Shown here in pieces: positions 39,923 to 48,864 of a DNA stretch of 64,000 bases. The position numbers and the translations under genes are program-made. This stretch comes from Umbilicaria muhlenbergii. Its lineage: Eukaryota > Ascomycota > Lecanoromycetes > Umbilicariales > Umbilicariaceae. The notes beneath the pieces were generated by a model. The model saw nothing but the letters and a program-made list of their open reading frames with translations, was not told where the DNA came from and ran no database searches. The stretch lies in assembly GCA_000611775.1 (NCBI GenBank), contig KK106982.1:2030643-2094642 (forward strand), written 5' to 3'. Position 1 is the first letter of the stretch. Each line of letters starts with the position of its first letter.

Positions 39923-40603
39923 AGCCTAGCTCACGCAAGCGTGGCGGGCTTCCGGTGTCTTGTTGTCCTGGCTCAGACACGAGCCCATACGAACGTTTAC
40001 GAAAGGGCGATAATGAGGCTATCAAAGCCCAGGCTCCATGTCGCGCAGACCTTCTCGCGGTGATGTATAGCTTTTCTGGAAGAGAAGGATAGTGATAAAA
40101 GCCTTGGGTCACGTTTTTGATTCCTTGACGAGCATTGCTGTTCTCAATACCTGTATTCTTGTTTGTTCGCAGGACCGACCGAGGGGTCATTCGAAGCGCA
40201 CATTCTCTGCTTCGAGTCTTGTGGTTACTGGGAGATGATCGGAATATGACATGGGAAATGGGGCTCTTGAACTGCTTTGGTCTTCACCTAAGGGTTACCT
40301 GATTACTGAGGATGGTCTGAAATTTGGCTCTGAGTACTTGGCTCCTCGAACTGCTTTTTCTCTCTCACAAGCTTACCTGAACAACTATCAATACCCATAG
40401 CTTTAACATTTTCGAATTCCAAATACATGTGGTAGTCGGGCACACTTGGGAATTTCGCAGTCAACGCTTTGGCTAATCGTTTAACCAGGTTTCCATTTCT
40501 TAGTACGAGTTGTTTTACCGCAGAATGGGTATCATCTAAGCAACAAACAGCTCAGTAGCTCCTCGAGCCCCGCCTTTGCCCCGTTTCTCTCTTGGACGTG
40601 GAA
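39923..40603. other. Convergent intergenic tail region
   Basis: 681 bp between the stops of the PKA and NFKBIL1-like genes. No gene or repeat recognised. Confidence 0.5.
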
Positions 40604-41602
40604 TCATGAACCCGGCTGCTGATCCCTCTCCTTCTCACGGGCATCAGACCACATCCTATCAATAACCTGAAATACCGCCGTAACCGCTTTCACAGTTCCC
40701 TCGTCAAGCCCTAAGCCTCCAAATCGTTGCTGGATTTTATCCGGATGCCACCTGATCCTTTCCGTCTTGAGGACGGCCAATAAATCCACCTCTTTATCCG
40801 CTGGGCCTGCCTGAGGCGCGTTTCTGAAGAATGTCTCCACCGCCTCCTTCCCAACATCTTTGTACCGTCCCGATTCCACCGGCCATTCAATCCTGTCGCG
40901 GATCGGCTTGGGCCTCCTCTCCCCGTCGCCGCTCTCCGCCTCATTCCGCAGAGCATCCCAACCCCTCAAATACCCCTCCCACACCCCCCTCCACCTCCTC
41001 ACCTTCTTCCTCTCCTCCCCCCTCCTCAACCCCTCCTCCACCCTCTCACTCCACACCGCCCGATCCCTTCTCAACCGCTCCTCATCCCTCTTCCACTCCC
41101 CCCGCCTCTTCTTCTCCTCCTCCCGCCCCGCCCGCTCTTCGAGAATATACCCGTGCGACTTCTCCCACATTTTCGCCCGCACGAAACTCACGTATTCTTC
41201 TTCTGTCATTTGCTCGAGTTCGCCGGTGGGGCCGGAAGCGTGCTGGGATGGGTAGGTGTGGATGGGTTGGCCGTAGACGCTTTCCCAGAAGGCGGCGCCT
41301 TCGTCGTCGGCGAGGGCGTCGAAGAGGGATTCGCGGAAGGCGGTGGAGGGGGAGAGGGAAGTGGGGGAGGAGGGGTTGGGGATGGTGGGGTCGTCAGGGG
41401 CGGTGGGTTTGGGGCGGTGGTGATGCCGCCGGTGGTGGTGGTGGTGGCGGCGCTTGCTTTCGTGTGGTTTGTCGTGGTCGAGAGAGCGCGAGGATGAGTC
41501 TCGGCGCCGCTTGGTCTTGAAGCGGAATGCTGTGGGTTTTGGGGGTGGATTGTCGACGGCGGAGGGACTGGGTGGTTCGGTGGATGGGTGTGGCTTGCTC
41601 AT
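40604..41602 (-). CDS. NFKBIL1-like (NF-kappa-B inhibitor-like) protein
   Basis: Single-exon 332-aa protein. Family features: an N-terminal polar region with a His/Arg-rich tract (HHHHHRRHHHRPKP, roughly residues 53-67), a long Glu/Arg/Lys coiled coil (about residues 140-215), and the C-terminal J-like conserved part with TERIRWHPDKIQQRFGG and VTAVFQVIDRMW. Human NFKBIL1 is a nuclear protein linked to splicing and immune regulation; the fungal role is unknown. The WHPDK element recalls the HPD loop of J-domains, but the rest of the J fold is not clear. Composition flips from C-rich to G-rich on the sense strand near 41,215. The start faces the NSRP1-like gene across 235 bp. Confidence 0.82.
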   Translation of the reverse strand: MSKPHPSTEPPSPSAVDNPPPKPTAFRFKTKRRRDSSSRSLDHDKPHESKRRHHHHHRRHHHRPKPTAPDDPTIPNPSSPTSLSPSTAFRESLFDALADDEGAAFWESVYGQPIHTYPSQHASGPTGELEQMTEEEYVSFVRAKMWEKSHGYILEERAGREEEKKRRGEWKRDEERLRRDRAVWSERVEEGLRRGEERKKVRRWRGVWEGYLRGWDALRNEAESGDGERRPKPIRDRIEWPVESGRYKDVGKEAVETFFRNAPQAGPADKEVDLLAVLKTERIRWHPDKIQQRFGGLGLDEGTVKAVTAVFQVIDRMWSDAREKERDQQPGS

Positions 41603-41837
41603 GGTTGATATTTTTTAATTTATGGATTTCCCGCCCTCATCTTAGAGTATGTGTGGACTCAAAGGATCCGCTACTCTGTGCAGAGTTGATAAGATGGAGT
41701 TTGGAAGTGCTGCAGCGTGGAAGGGCTGAATTTCGCTTGAGTTGATCCATCCGCCATCTTCGACCGCCTCCTTCCACTCTACAACTTCCTATCGCATACA
41801 TTTCACCATCACATGGATCGATAACACCATTAGCAAG

Positions 41838-43037
41838 ATGTCGGCGCTTTCCTATGGTCTCAACATAAGTAAGAAATCTCCTTTATTAGCGAATCGGCCG
41901 GCACCTGCAAAGCGGAAGACCATCTTCGACGATGACTCTGGCCCTGAAGATGGACCTGACGACAACGGGAATGCGACAGAGTCGATCTCTACTATCGGCG
42001 GACTACGGCCCCCTAGTAATGCCAAATCAAGCGGTAGTACTGCGAGAAATGGCCCTGCTTCTACGACGTCGTCCAAACCCCCACCACAGATCTCACAGTA
42101 CGGCGATCTCTCTGCAACCCACAGCAGCACAAAACACGCAGCTACAGCTCAGAGCCTCGACCCCAGCATCTATGACTACGATGCCGTCTACGATTCTCTC
42201 CATTCGAGACCAGCTTCTTCCTCCGACAGCATAGACAAACGGCCCAAGTACATGGCCAATCTTCTTGCCGCAGCCGAAACCCGAAAACGGGACCAATTGC
42301 GCGCGAAAGACAAGATGCTAGCCAAGGAGCGCGAAGCGGAAGGCGAAGAGTTTGCGGACAAGGAGAAGTTCGTGACGGAGGCGTACCGGCAACAGCAGGA
42401 AGAGGTACGGAAGATGGAAGAGGAGGAGCAAAAGCGTGAGGCAGAAGAAGCCGAGAGGCGGAGGAGAATGGGCGGTGGAATGACAGGCTTGTATAAGGGT
42501 ATTTTGGAACGGGATGAGCAAAAACATGCCGAGGTCATCAAAGCTGCGGAGGAGCTAAAGGCTAGTAAGGGTGACGCGGGCCCGGATGTCGAGGAGGACT
42601 GGAGTGGGAAAGAGAAAAGCGAAGCGGAATTGGCCAAGGGGCGAGGCGCTGTTATCAACGATGAAGGGCAGGTGATCGACAAACGGCAGCTTCTCAGTGC
42701 AGGCCTCAACGTCGCACCGAAGCCCAGAAGCACTGCTTCATCCAAGTCCTCAACGGATGCTTCAACTGCGGCTTCGAAAGCGGGTACGCCGACGGGTCTG
42801 CAGGGGCGCGGGGGATCCAAGCAAGCCATGCGTGAAAGACAGTCGCGGATGCTCGAAGCGCAATTGGAGCAGGCATCGAAGCGGGCGGCTGATGATGAGA
42901 TTGTGCAGCAGAAGGAGTTGGAGAGAGCTGCGAAGAGCCGAAAGACTGACGGAGAAATCAGTTCTGCTAGGGAGAGATATCTACAGCGGAAAAGGGAAGC
43001 TGCTGCGGCGGCCGTTGCGGCGGGTAATGGCTCATGA
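41838..43037 (+). CDS. NSRP1-like nuclear speckle splicing regulator (DUF2040)
   Basis: Intronless, 399 aa. Starts MSALSYGLNISKK, the conserved NSRP1/CCDC55 beginning (x-YGL in a short basic context), followed by KRKTIFDDDSG. The DUF2040 core is the charged coiled coil starting YDYDAVYDSLHS and KRPKYMANLLAAAETRKRD and running through the long Glu/Lys/Arg helix (near 42,240-42,560), with MGGGMTGLYKGILE. The C-terminus is Ser/Lys-rich and ends with another coiled segment. Human NSRP1 regulates alternative splice-site choice in nuclear speckles; a splicing role here is inferred. The open frame continues upstream without an ATG, so the start at 41838 is secure. Confidence 0.85.
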   Translation: MSALSYGLNISKKSPLLANRPAPAKRKTIFDDDSGPEDGPDDNGNATESISTIGGLRPPSNAKSSGSTARNGPASTTSSKPPPQISQYGDLSATHSSTKHAATAQSLDPSIYDYDAVYDSLHSRPASSSDSIDKRPKYMANLLAAAETRKRDQLRAKDKMLAKEREAEGEEFADKEKFVTEAYRQQQEEVRKMEEEEQKREAEEAERRRRMGGGMTGLYKGILERDEQKHAEVIKAAEELKASKGDAGPDVEEDWSGKEKSEAELAKGRGAVINDEGQVIDKRQLLSAGLNVAPKPRSTASSKSSTDASTAASKAGTPTGLQGRGGSKQAMRERQSRMLEAQLEQASKRAADDEIVQQKELERAAKSRKTDGEISSARERYLQRKREAAAAAVAAGNGS

Positions 43038-43935
43038 TCTTTGCTTTTTGAGCAGGATTCTGAATTTTCAAGGCGGATTTGACGTGCGATTTAGCGCTGC
43101 ATGGGTAAGGAGTGTACTGTTTTTGTCAATGACCTGGGTGGCCCCGTCTTAGAACTGCATACGGAAGGATTGAATCCTAAGGTAGCTACCGACCACGATA
43201 TCCAACCCACTCTATGATTATCGCTCTCAGGTGTCTTTCATATTCTATGCGGAACCTTTAACAACTCTGAACCACTCTTTGGGGCCTTGGATCAGGGATG
43301 GCGCTGCGCTTCACTCTTCCTTGACGCAACCGTATCAAATCCTGCCCTAGAAATAGTGGAGTTGCCACAGCGCGCTCCGTAGCTTGTCAACCGTGACTTC
43401 AATGCTCGAACGAGTCTATTTATCTACTCTCGGGCTACAGTGTCCAGCTGAAATGAGTCGCTGCTATGGTGGCAACGGTTACCTTTGTAGTTACATAGTG
43501 TACTAGTATTCTTCATACAAATACAAACGATTCCACTAATTCTTGGTCGCATGGTTTTCAGAAGAACAACTTTGAGATTGAAAGCACTGTCAATAGATCA
43601 ATATCTAGAAATAAAATAATTAGAAAGGCTGACCAGCCCCAAGTATCTCACCAATATAAATGCCCTAAGCGCCAAGGGAAGTACAAGAACTTCGGTGCCG
43701 GATAAACTATGTTGCTCTAAGCCCCTGTTGCTCGGAAAGTAGCATGTAACGTTGCAGTGCTGATTACTCGTACGCGGACCAGTAAGACGAAAGGACAGCT
43801 TGACCACGAGAGCAATCGCTTTAATCGTGGGCGCCTCACCTTTGCCTTTGAAGCCTTGTCCTTTTCAGGTCGCACTTCTACGGCTTTACTTCTCTTCACG
43901 ACTTGAGAAACGCTTGAAGAAGCCAACGTATAGTA
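43038..43935. other. Intergenic region upstream of the lectin gene
   Basis: 898 bp between tandem genes. AT-rich (43,490-43,640). No gene recognised on either strand. Confidence 0.5.
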
Positions 43936-45268
43936 ATGCTCCCGTCACGGCCTGCGTTGTCGTTATGGCTGCTCGCAGGATGGATGGGAGCATGTGCCCG
44001 CGCAGAATCGTCGTCGGAGAGCAACCCTAATATTAAGGCTATACCAGTAAGTAGCTCTACAGATACTCAACGAATTTGCAAGCTAACTCAAAGTCATCAT
44101 TAGCTACGAACCCATAGTTTAGCATCGGTCAGTCCGTATCCGCCGTCCCCTTTCCCATGGGAAGTCCGACGCCAGAGCAGTTAGCGGAATCAGCAATTGG
44201 AGAATCGGACTGAGGCTCATAATTTTCGGTACAGCCATATTTAGACTCTGACATGCAAAGCCGATGGTTCGATTTTGGAGGCGACACTATAATAAGAGCA
44301 GACCAGTATGGCCCCATGAATTCCGCTTCCTCAGGGCAACTCTCACATTCGATTGCTATTTAGATACATACGTCTTACATCCGACCGGCAAGGGCAAGAA
44401 GGCTGGATCTTCTCGAGGGTACCTTTGACAGCCACAAATTGGGAGGTCTATAACCCCTTGGACCCCTGACTGTTACACGGACATCTTAGCTGACCTGCGA
44501 ATCACAGATCGAGGTTGAATTCAAAATCCATGGACAAGGCAATCTCCACGCAGATGGCATGGCCATGTGGCTCACCAAGCAACGTGCCACACCCGGGCCA
44601 GTGTTCGGCTCTACAGACCGCTTCGAGGGGTTAGGTATCTTCTTCGACACCTACAAGAACAGCCGGCCGGGGGTAGTATTCCCTTACGTCATGGCCATGG
44701 TGGGTGATGGCCAAACGACTTACGACAAAGCTCACGACGGCAAGGAGAACGAATTAGCTGGGTGCTCGGTATGTGCCCATAGCCAGGAGTCAGGCCCAGC
44801 AGACCACTAGACGGAGACTGACCGGCCGACGTCTAGGCACGCGGAATTCGAGGCGCCAACATCCCCACCAAATTCCGCCTAACCTACGTCCAAGACAAAT
44901 CTCTCAAACTCGAACTTCAATACAAAACCCAAGACGAGTGGACTCTGTGCTTTGACATCGAGGGCGTCAAAATCCCCACGGTTGCCTACCTGGGCTTCAG
45001 CGCCGAAACGGGCGAACTCAGCGACAACCACGACATCATTTCGGTCGAGTCGAGGAATCTGTATAACAGTCAGCAGTGGACAGAGAGTCTGAAAAAGGAC
45101 GGGAAGTCGGGTGGGAAGCAGAAGGGCAAGGGATATGACCCGAATAGGGAGCGAAGTGGAGGCTGGGGCTGGTTCTTGATCAAAATGGTACTGTTTCTCG
45201 TGGTGTTGGGGGGTGCGTATGTGGGATATACTGTGTACAGGACTTCGAAGCGGTCGTCTAGGTTTTGA
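43936..45268 (+). CDS. L-type lectin cargo receptor (VIP36/Emp46-47-like)
   Basis: Type I membrane lectin of the early secretory pathway, expected to bind high-mannose glycoproteins during ER-Golgi traffic. Six exons: 43936-44046, 44104-44127, 44235-44305, 44364-44445, 44508-44768, 44837-45268 (326 aa). The second exon is only 24 bp (eight codons, LRTHSLAS), bounded by CAG-like acceptor TAG and donor GTCAGT. The start MLPSRPALSLWLLAGWMGAC is a signal peptide. The lectin fold shows WFDFGGDTI, EGWIFSRVPL, NWEIEVEFKIHGQG, the Asp/Asn Ca-site region HADGMAMWLT and GIFFDTYKNS, and a C-terminal transmembrane helix (FLIKMVLFLVVLGGAYVGY). The tail YRTSKRSSRF is basic but lacks a KKxx retrieval motif. 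Confidence 0.92.
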
Positions 45269-45612
45269 ATGCAAAAGTGATGGATCTTTGGCGCAATGGA
45301 CCCCTATTCCACGGGTTTGTGAGTTGAAAATATTGACCAGAATAAAAATGGGACTTTCTTGGTTTCGTGACGCGCAATGTGAGCTTGGAAAGTAAGAGAT
45401 ATAAAAAGCGATACAAGACGATCACGACATTGTGAATATTCTGAAGCCGGCGTGAGGTAGGTAGTATGCTCAGCGAGGCTCCATAGCAAAGTGCGTAGCA
45501 CCAACTAGGCAACTCAAGTATCGTATCCTACATTACCGCTCCCAGTTCCGCTACGCAAACTCCCGCCTGACCACCAACCATTCCCCCCACCTCCATCGTC
45601 CATCAAACCCCC
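45269..45612. other. Convergent intergenic tail region
   Basis: 344 bp between the stops of the lectin and MGST3 genes; no gene recognised. Confidence 0.5.
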
Positions 45613-46155
45613 TCACATCCCCAACATGCTCCACCCAACCAACCCACTCATCACCCCCAACGCCATCTGCGGCAACAGATACCACGCCCCATACAACCGC
45701 CCCTTCCCCTGCTCCTTGGCCTCACTCACATACCCCAACGCATACACAACCCTTCCGGCACACCACACCGCCCCCATACTCGCGCTCAGCACCGGGTACT
45801 TGAGTCCGCCGATCAACAGCCCCGTGATCAGGGAGGGGTAGTTCTCGAGGAAGTTGGCGTGGGCGCGCTGCGCGCAGTTGAAGAGGTATTTTTCGCGCGA
45901 GGTGAGCGCGTCGGACGCGGTGGCGTAGGGGTTGGGGTAGGGGACTGAAGCGGCTTTGCGGTAGCGGCCGGCGTTTATGCCGTGCCATTGGCTGAGGAAG
46001 GTGGTGGCGGCCGCGGTGAGGAGGACGTAGCTGGCGGAGGGAGAGGTTAGTGGGATGGAAAGTTTGTGGAGTTGAGGGGGTGGGGNNNNNNNNNNGGGGG
46101 GGGTTCGGTGAAGTGCTTACCCATACTCGTTGGGGAGGGTGAAAGCGAAAGGCAT
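45613..46155 (-). CDS. Microsomal glutathione S-transferase 3-like (MAPEG)
   Basis: Small integral-membrane MAPEG protein with predicted glutathione transferase/peroxidase activity in the ER or outer mitochondrial membrane. Exons on the minus strand 46155-46121 and 46030-45613 (150 aa). The first exon gives MPFAFTLPNEYG. Family motifs: NEYGYVLLTAAATTFL, NCAQRAHANFLENYPS (the Arg/Asn/Glu of the glutathione site) and GRVVYALGYV. Three to four membrane helices are apparent. The single intron (46031-46120) contains a run of ten undetermined bases (46086-46095) inside a poly-G tract, so its true length is unknown; coding sequence is not affected. Composition switch near 45,830. Confidence 0.92.
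46086..46095. other. Assembly gap (10 N) in a poly-G tract
   Basis: Ten undetermined bases are flanked on both sides by G-only or G-rich sequence, a likely sequencing stall in a homopolymer or G-quadruplex-prone tract within the MGST3 intron. Confidence 0.95.
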
Positions 46156-46489
46156 TTTGGATGGGATGACTTGGTGTTGGTGGGAAGTTGAGATTTTTGG
46201 GAGCGTGGTTTTGGATGGAATCGGTGGAGGGGGCAGGGGAGTATAAATACCTTAAGATGAGAACGGGGAGACCCTCAGCCTTATCGGCTCAATAGTCCAG
46301 CCGATTAGCCGCTTTTCTGCAGCGGGAGTTGAGAGCTTCCGGCGGCCAACCAAAGCGTCGGCACCTTATTGCAGATGCTTCATTCGACCAGCTGCGAGCT
46401 TAAGGAGAAGAATTGATACTACCGTTTCGACAGCCACGCAAGTATCTGCAACATAAGCAGTACGCACGCGACAACTACACCAATCCACC
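46156..46489. promoter_or_regulatory. Divergent region, MGST3 / TIM13, with a TATA-like element
   Basis: 334 bp between divergent starts. TATAAATA at 46,242-46,249 on the plus strand could serve TIM13 with a leader of about 200 bp. No other motif is certain; the CTTAAG just beyond it is not a full zinc-response element. Confidence 0.45.
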
Positions 46490-46890
46490 ATGGACACCAG
46501 CATCAGCAACCCGTTCTCAACCTCATCCTCCTCCGACCCCAAAACCGCCGTCATGAACCAAATCCGACAAGAAGCCGCCGTGACCAACGCCCGCCAATTA
46601 ATAGAAGTGTGTTCTTCCTTTCCCCCGACCTTCCTCTCCCACCCCAACCATGACTGAGTACCGCCCCGTCATACCACTAACACGAATGACAGAAACTCAA
46701 CGAACACTGCTTCGACAAATGCGTCCCCACACCGGGTCTCTCGCTCAGCAGGAAAGAGGAAACGTGCTTTACTATGTGCATGGAGAAGTATATGGCGGCG
46801 TGGAATACGGTGTCGCGGCAGTATGTGGCCCGCATACAGAAGGAGAGTGGAGCGGCGGGGGGAATGGGGGATCAGGGGAGCTTTTTGTGA
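46490..46890 (+). CDS. TIM13: Mitochondrial intermembrane-space chaperone Tim13
   Basis: Small Tim protein that, with Tim8, escorts hydrophobic precursors across the intermembrane space to TIM22 or SAM. Exons 46490-46606 and 46693-46890 (104 aa); intron of 86 bp, phase 0 after ARQLIE. The twin CX3C motifs CFDKC and CFTMC are both intact and spaced as in the family, with the substrate-binding helices around them (RQEAAVTNARQLIEKLNEHC; MEKYMAAWNTVSRQYV). No presequence, as expected for MIA-imported proteins. C-terminus is Gly-rich. Confidence 0.95.
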
Positions 46891-47237
46891 GGGAGTTGTT
46901 GGATTGGAGAGGATGATTTGGGGGCGGTGTGTGTACGATATCGGGATGGAAATATTTCGGGCATTGCATGGTGCGAATGTGATATAACGGAATACCGGCG
47001 GGACACGTGTGAGTTGAAAGGGGTAAAACGTGGGAATTGGCCATGCGTCGTTCGGCAAGGCGGCGTCTTGTTCCTTGCATGGAAATGCCGCACTGCATGT
47101 TGGTAACCTAGAGGACTTCTCGGCTTATAAAACAACTCTTCAATGATGACTGGCAAAGATATATATCAATTTTTCGGTACGCCGCTATATACTACTACGC
47201 CAACAATGCAACTCTACCCAATAACCATACATGCCAT
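46891..47237. other. Convergent intergenic tail region
   Basis: 347 bp between the TIM13 and NUC1 stops. No gene recognised. Confidence 0.5.
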
Positions 47238-48266
47238 CTATCTCGGCCCTGGCAGCGACTGGGGTGGCTGGCCTCGGAGATTCTTCTGCCTCTCATTGTA
47301 CTCCCTCACCATAATCGAGCAGCTGACCTCGGCACACAATCTCTTTCTCCTCTGCGGCGGTAGCTTGGTCGCAAACTCCAACCCGCTCGCTCTCTCCAAA
47401 TCCTCAATCCGCACCTCGAAAGCCGTCAACGGCTTATCGTTCGCAATCGGCGCATTCGGCAGCACGAACGCCCCCAAACTGACATTCCCGCCCGTCTTCC
47501 CGTCCTCGGCGAAGATGACCTTGTAGAAGTGGGTGGGCACGGCGACGTTGGGCGGGTTGCCGATGACTTCGTACGAGACGCGCCATTTGGCGTCGGTCGG
47601 ATCCTGCCGCGGGAGGTACAGCGGCCCCGTGACGATGCGAACGGAGGGGAAATTATTGGTCAGACGACGGCAAAAGTCTTCGAGATGCGCCCAGTAGTCC
47701 CGGTTAAAGCCGTCCCCCACCTGCGGGCACATGTTGCTCAGCAAAAACGTCTGGTCCATGGCCTCCTGGCTCCATTTGGCGTCCGCGGCGGGCACCTGGT
47801 GGCCGCGGTCGTAGCCGGAGCGGAAGTAGTCGTGCAGTTTGGCGCGGAAGGGGGCGGGGATGGCGGCGTCTTCGACGAAGGTCGAGTGCCGGCGGTCGCC
47901 GTTGCTGAGGGCGAGGGAGGCCGGGGTGATGTGCTCGGCTACCCAGTGGGGGTTGCGGGTGCGGCGGTCGAAGGCGGAGACGGTGGAGAGGTTGGGGCGC
48001 AGGTCGGCGATGGGGCCGGGGAAACCGTATTGGAAGAGGCCGGAGGGGTCGACGGGGGCGGTGACTTTGTTGGCGCGGAGAGGGCTGGCGGATGGAGATG
48101 CGGGGTAGGGCGACACGGGTGTTGGAGTGCTTGTGGGGGGTGGGAGCGTTGTTGTGGGCGTTGGAGGGAGTTTTCGCTCGGGACGGGAGGAGAATATGGC
48201 TGCTGTGACGGCGGCGGCCGATGCGGCGGAGCAGGCGGCGATGATGGCTAATGTTGTTTTCGACAT
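47238..48266 (-). CDS. NUC1: Mitochondrial endonuclease G homologue Nuc1
   Basis: DNA/RNA non-specific beta-beta-alpha metal nuclease of the mitochondrial inner membrane, involved in recombination, mtDNA turnover and programmed death. Single exon, 342 aa. The N-terminus MSKTTLAIIAACSAASAAAV is a short hydrophobic targeting/anchor segment followed by a Pro/Thr-rich linker. The catalytic motif SGYDRGHQVPAADAK carries the general-base His, and the metal-ligand Asn lies in FLLSNMCPQ with the following FNRDYWAHLEDFCR. The C-terminus FATKLPPQRRKRLCAEVSC is standard. Composition switch near 47,530. A long open frame on the opposite strand is a by-product of the GC-rich codons. Confidence 0.95.
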   Translation of the reverse strand: MSKTTLAIIAACSAASAAAVTAAIFSSRPERKLPPTPTTTLPPPTSTPTPVSPYPASPSASPLRANKVTAPVDPSGLFQYGFPGPIADLRPNLSTVSAFDRRTRNPHWVAEHITPASLALSNGDRRHSTFVEDAAIPAPFRAKLHDYFRSGYDRGHQVPAADAKWSQEAMDQTFLLSNMCPQVGDGFNRDYWAHLEDFCRRLTNNFPSVRIVTGPLYLPRQDPTDAKWRVSYEVIGNPPNVAVPTHFYKVIFAEDGKTGGNVSLGAFVLPNAPIANDKPLTAFEVRIEDLERASGLEFATKLPPQRRKRLCAEVSCSIMVREYNERQKNLRGQPPQSLPGPR

Positions 48267-48864
48267 GGTGGCGAGAAGAGGTTTATCAACAGCTGGATCA
48301 ACCGCTGGTGGTGAGGGACCTCGAGATCCTTATAGTTGTTGTCGCTCGCAGTTAGTCGTGCTCAGGTGCGTGTATCAGCAGGTTCGAAAGGCATGCAGGT
48401 GATTGGCCCACACATCTCGAGGCCCCAAGTCGTGCGCAGCAAGGTACTCGCACTCGCACCACGCGCGCGTCTCCTCTCTCCTCTCTCCTCTGCATGACGC
48501 GGCTCGGACTAGGTCGGCCCGGCCTGATGAGCGTGAGCACCTTGGTGGTCACCGTCCCTGACCCTGCCGTCGCTGCCAAGGCTCGTTCTGGAAGCTACGC
48601 CCCGCAAGGCTTAGGTGCTCTTTGTTCATGATGTCGAGACAGGCATTGCACGCTGCTCTCTCTCCGTCTTTCTCCTCTCTTCCTTTCGACCACTCCTACT
48701 ACCATTTCTTCACTCGTCACCCTAATTATTGTTCATCTCTCGCGCACTGCTCCAGGATCGTCGTCGCCCACGATGCTCTTTGGTGGAGGTTAGCTGCATG
48801 CACGCATAGGACCCGAGGAACCGTACCTTACAGATTGCGGTGTATCCGCATCGCTGCGGCCGAG
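48267..48864. promoter_or_regulatory. Divergent region, NUC1 / ZRT3-like
   Basis: 598 bp between divergent starts. It includes a CTCCTCTCT microsatellite-like stretch near 48,470-48,492 and a pyrimidine-rich tract (48,650-48,700), typical of fungal core promoters. I searched by eye for a full ACCTTNAAGGT zinc-response element and found none. Confidence 0.5.

Noticed and set aside
40831-41520. A 229-codon plus-strand frame opposite the NFKBIL1-like gene
   Set aside because: Low-complexity Ser/Pro and Arg/Gly text mirroring the minus-strand coding composition; no family likeness.
46242-46256. ACCTTAAG-like sequence as a possible zinc-response element
   Set aside because: Only half of the ACCTTNAAGGT consensus is present and the flanking genes are not zinc genes.
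47529-48251. A 240-codon open frame antisense to NUC1
   Set aside because: Gly/Val-rich shadow created by the skewed codons of NUC1; no start context, domain or splice logic.
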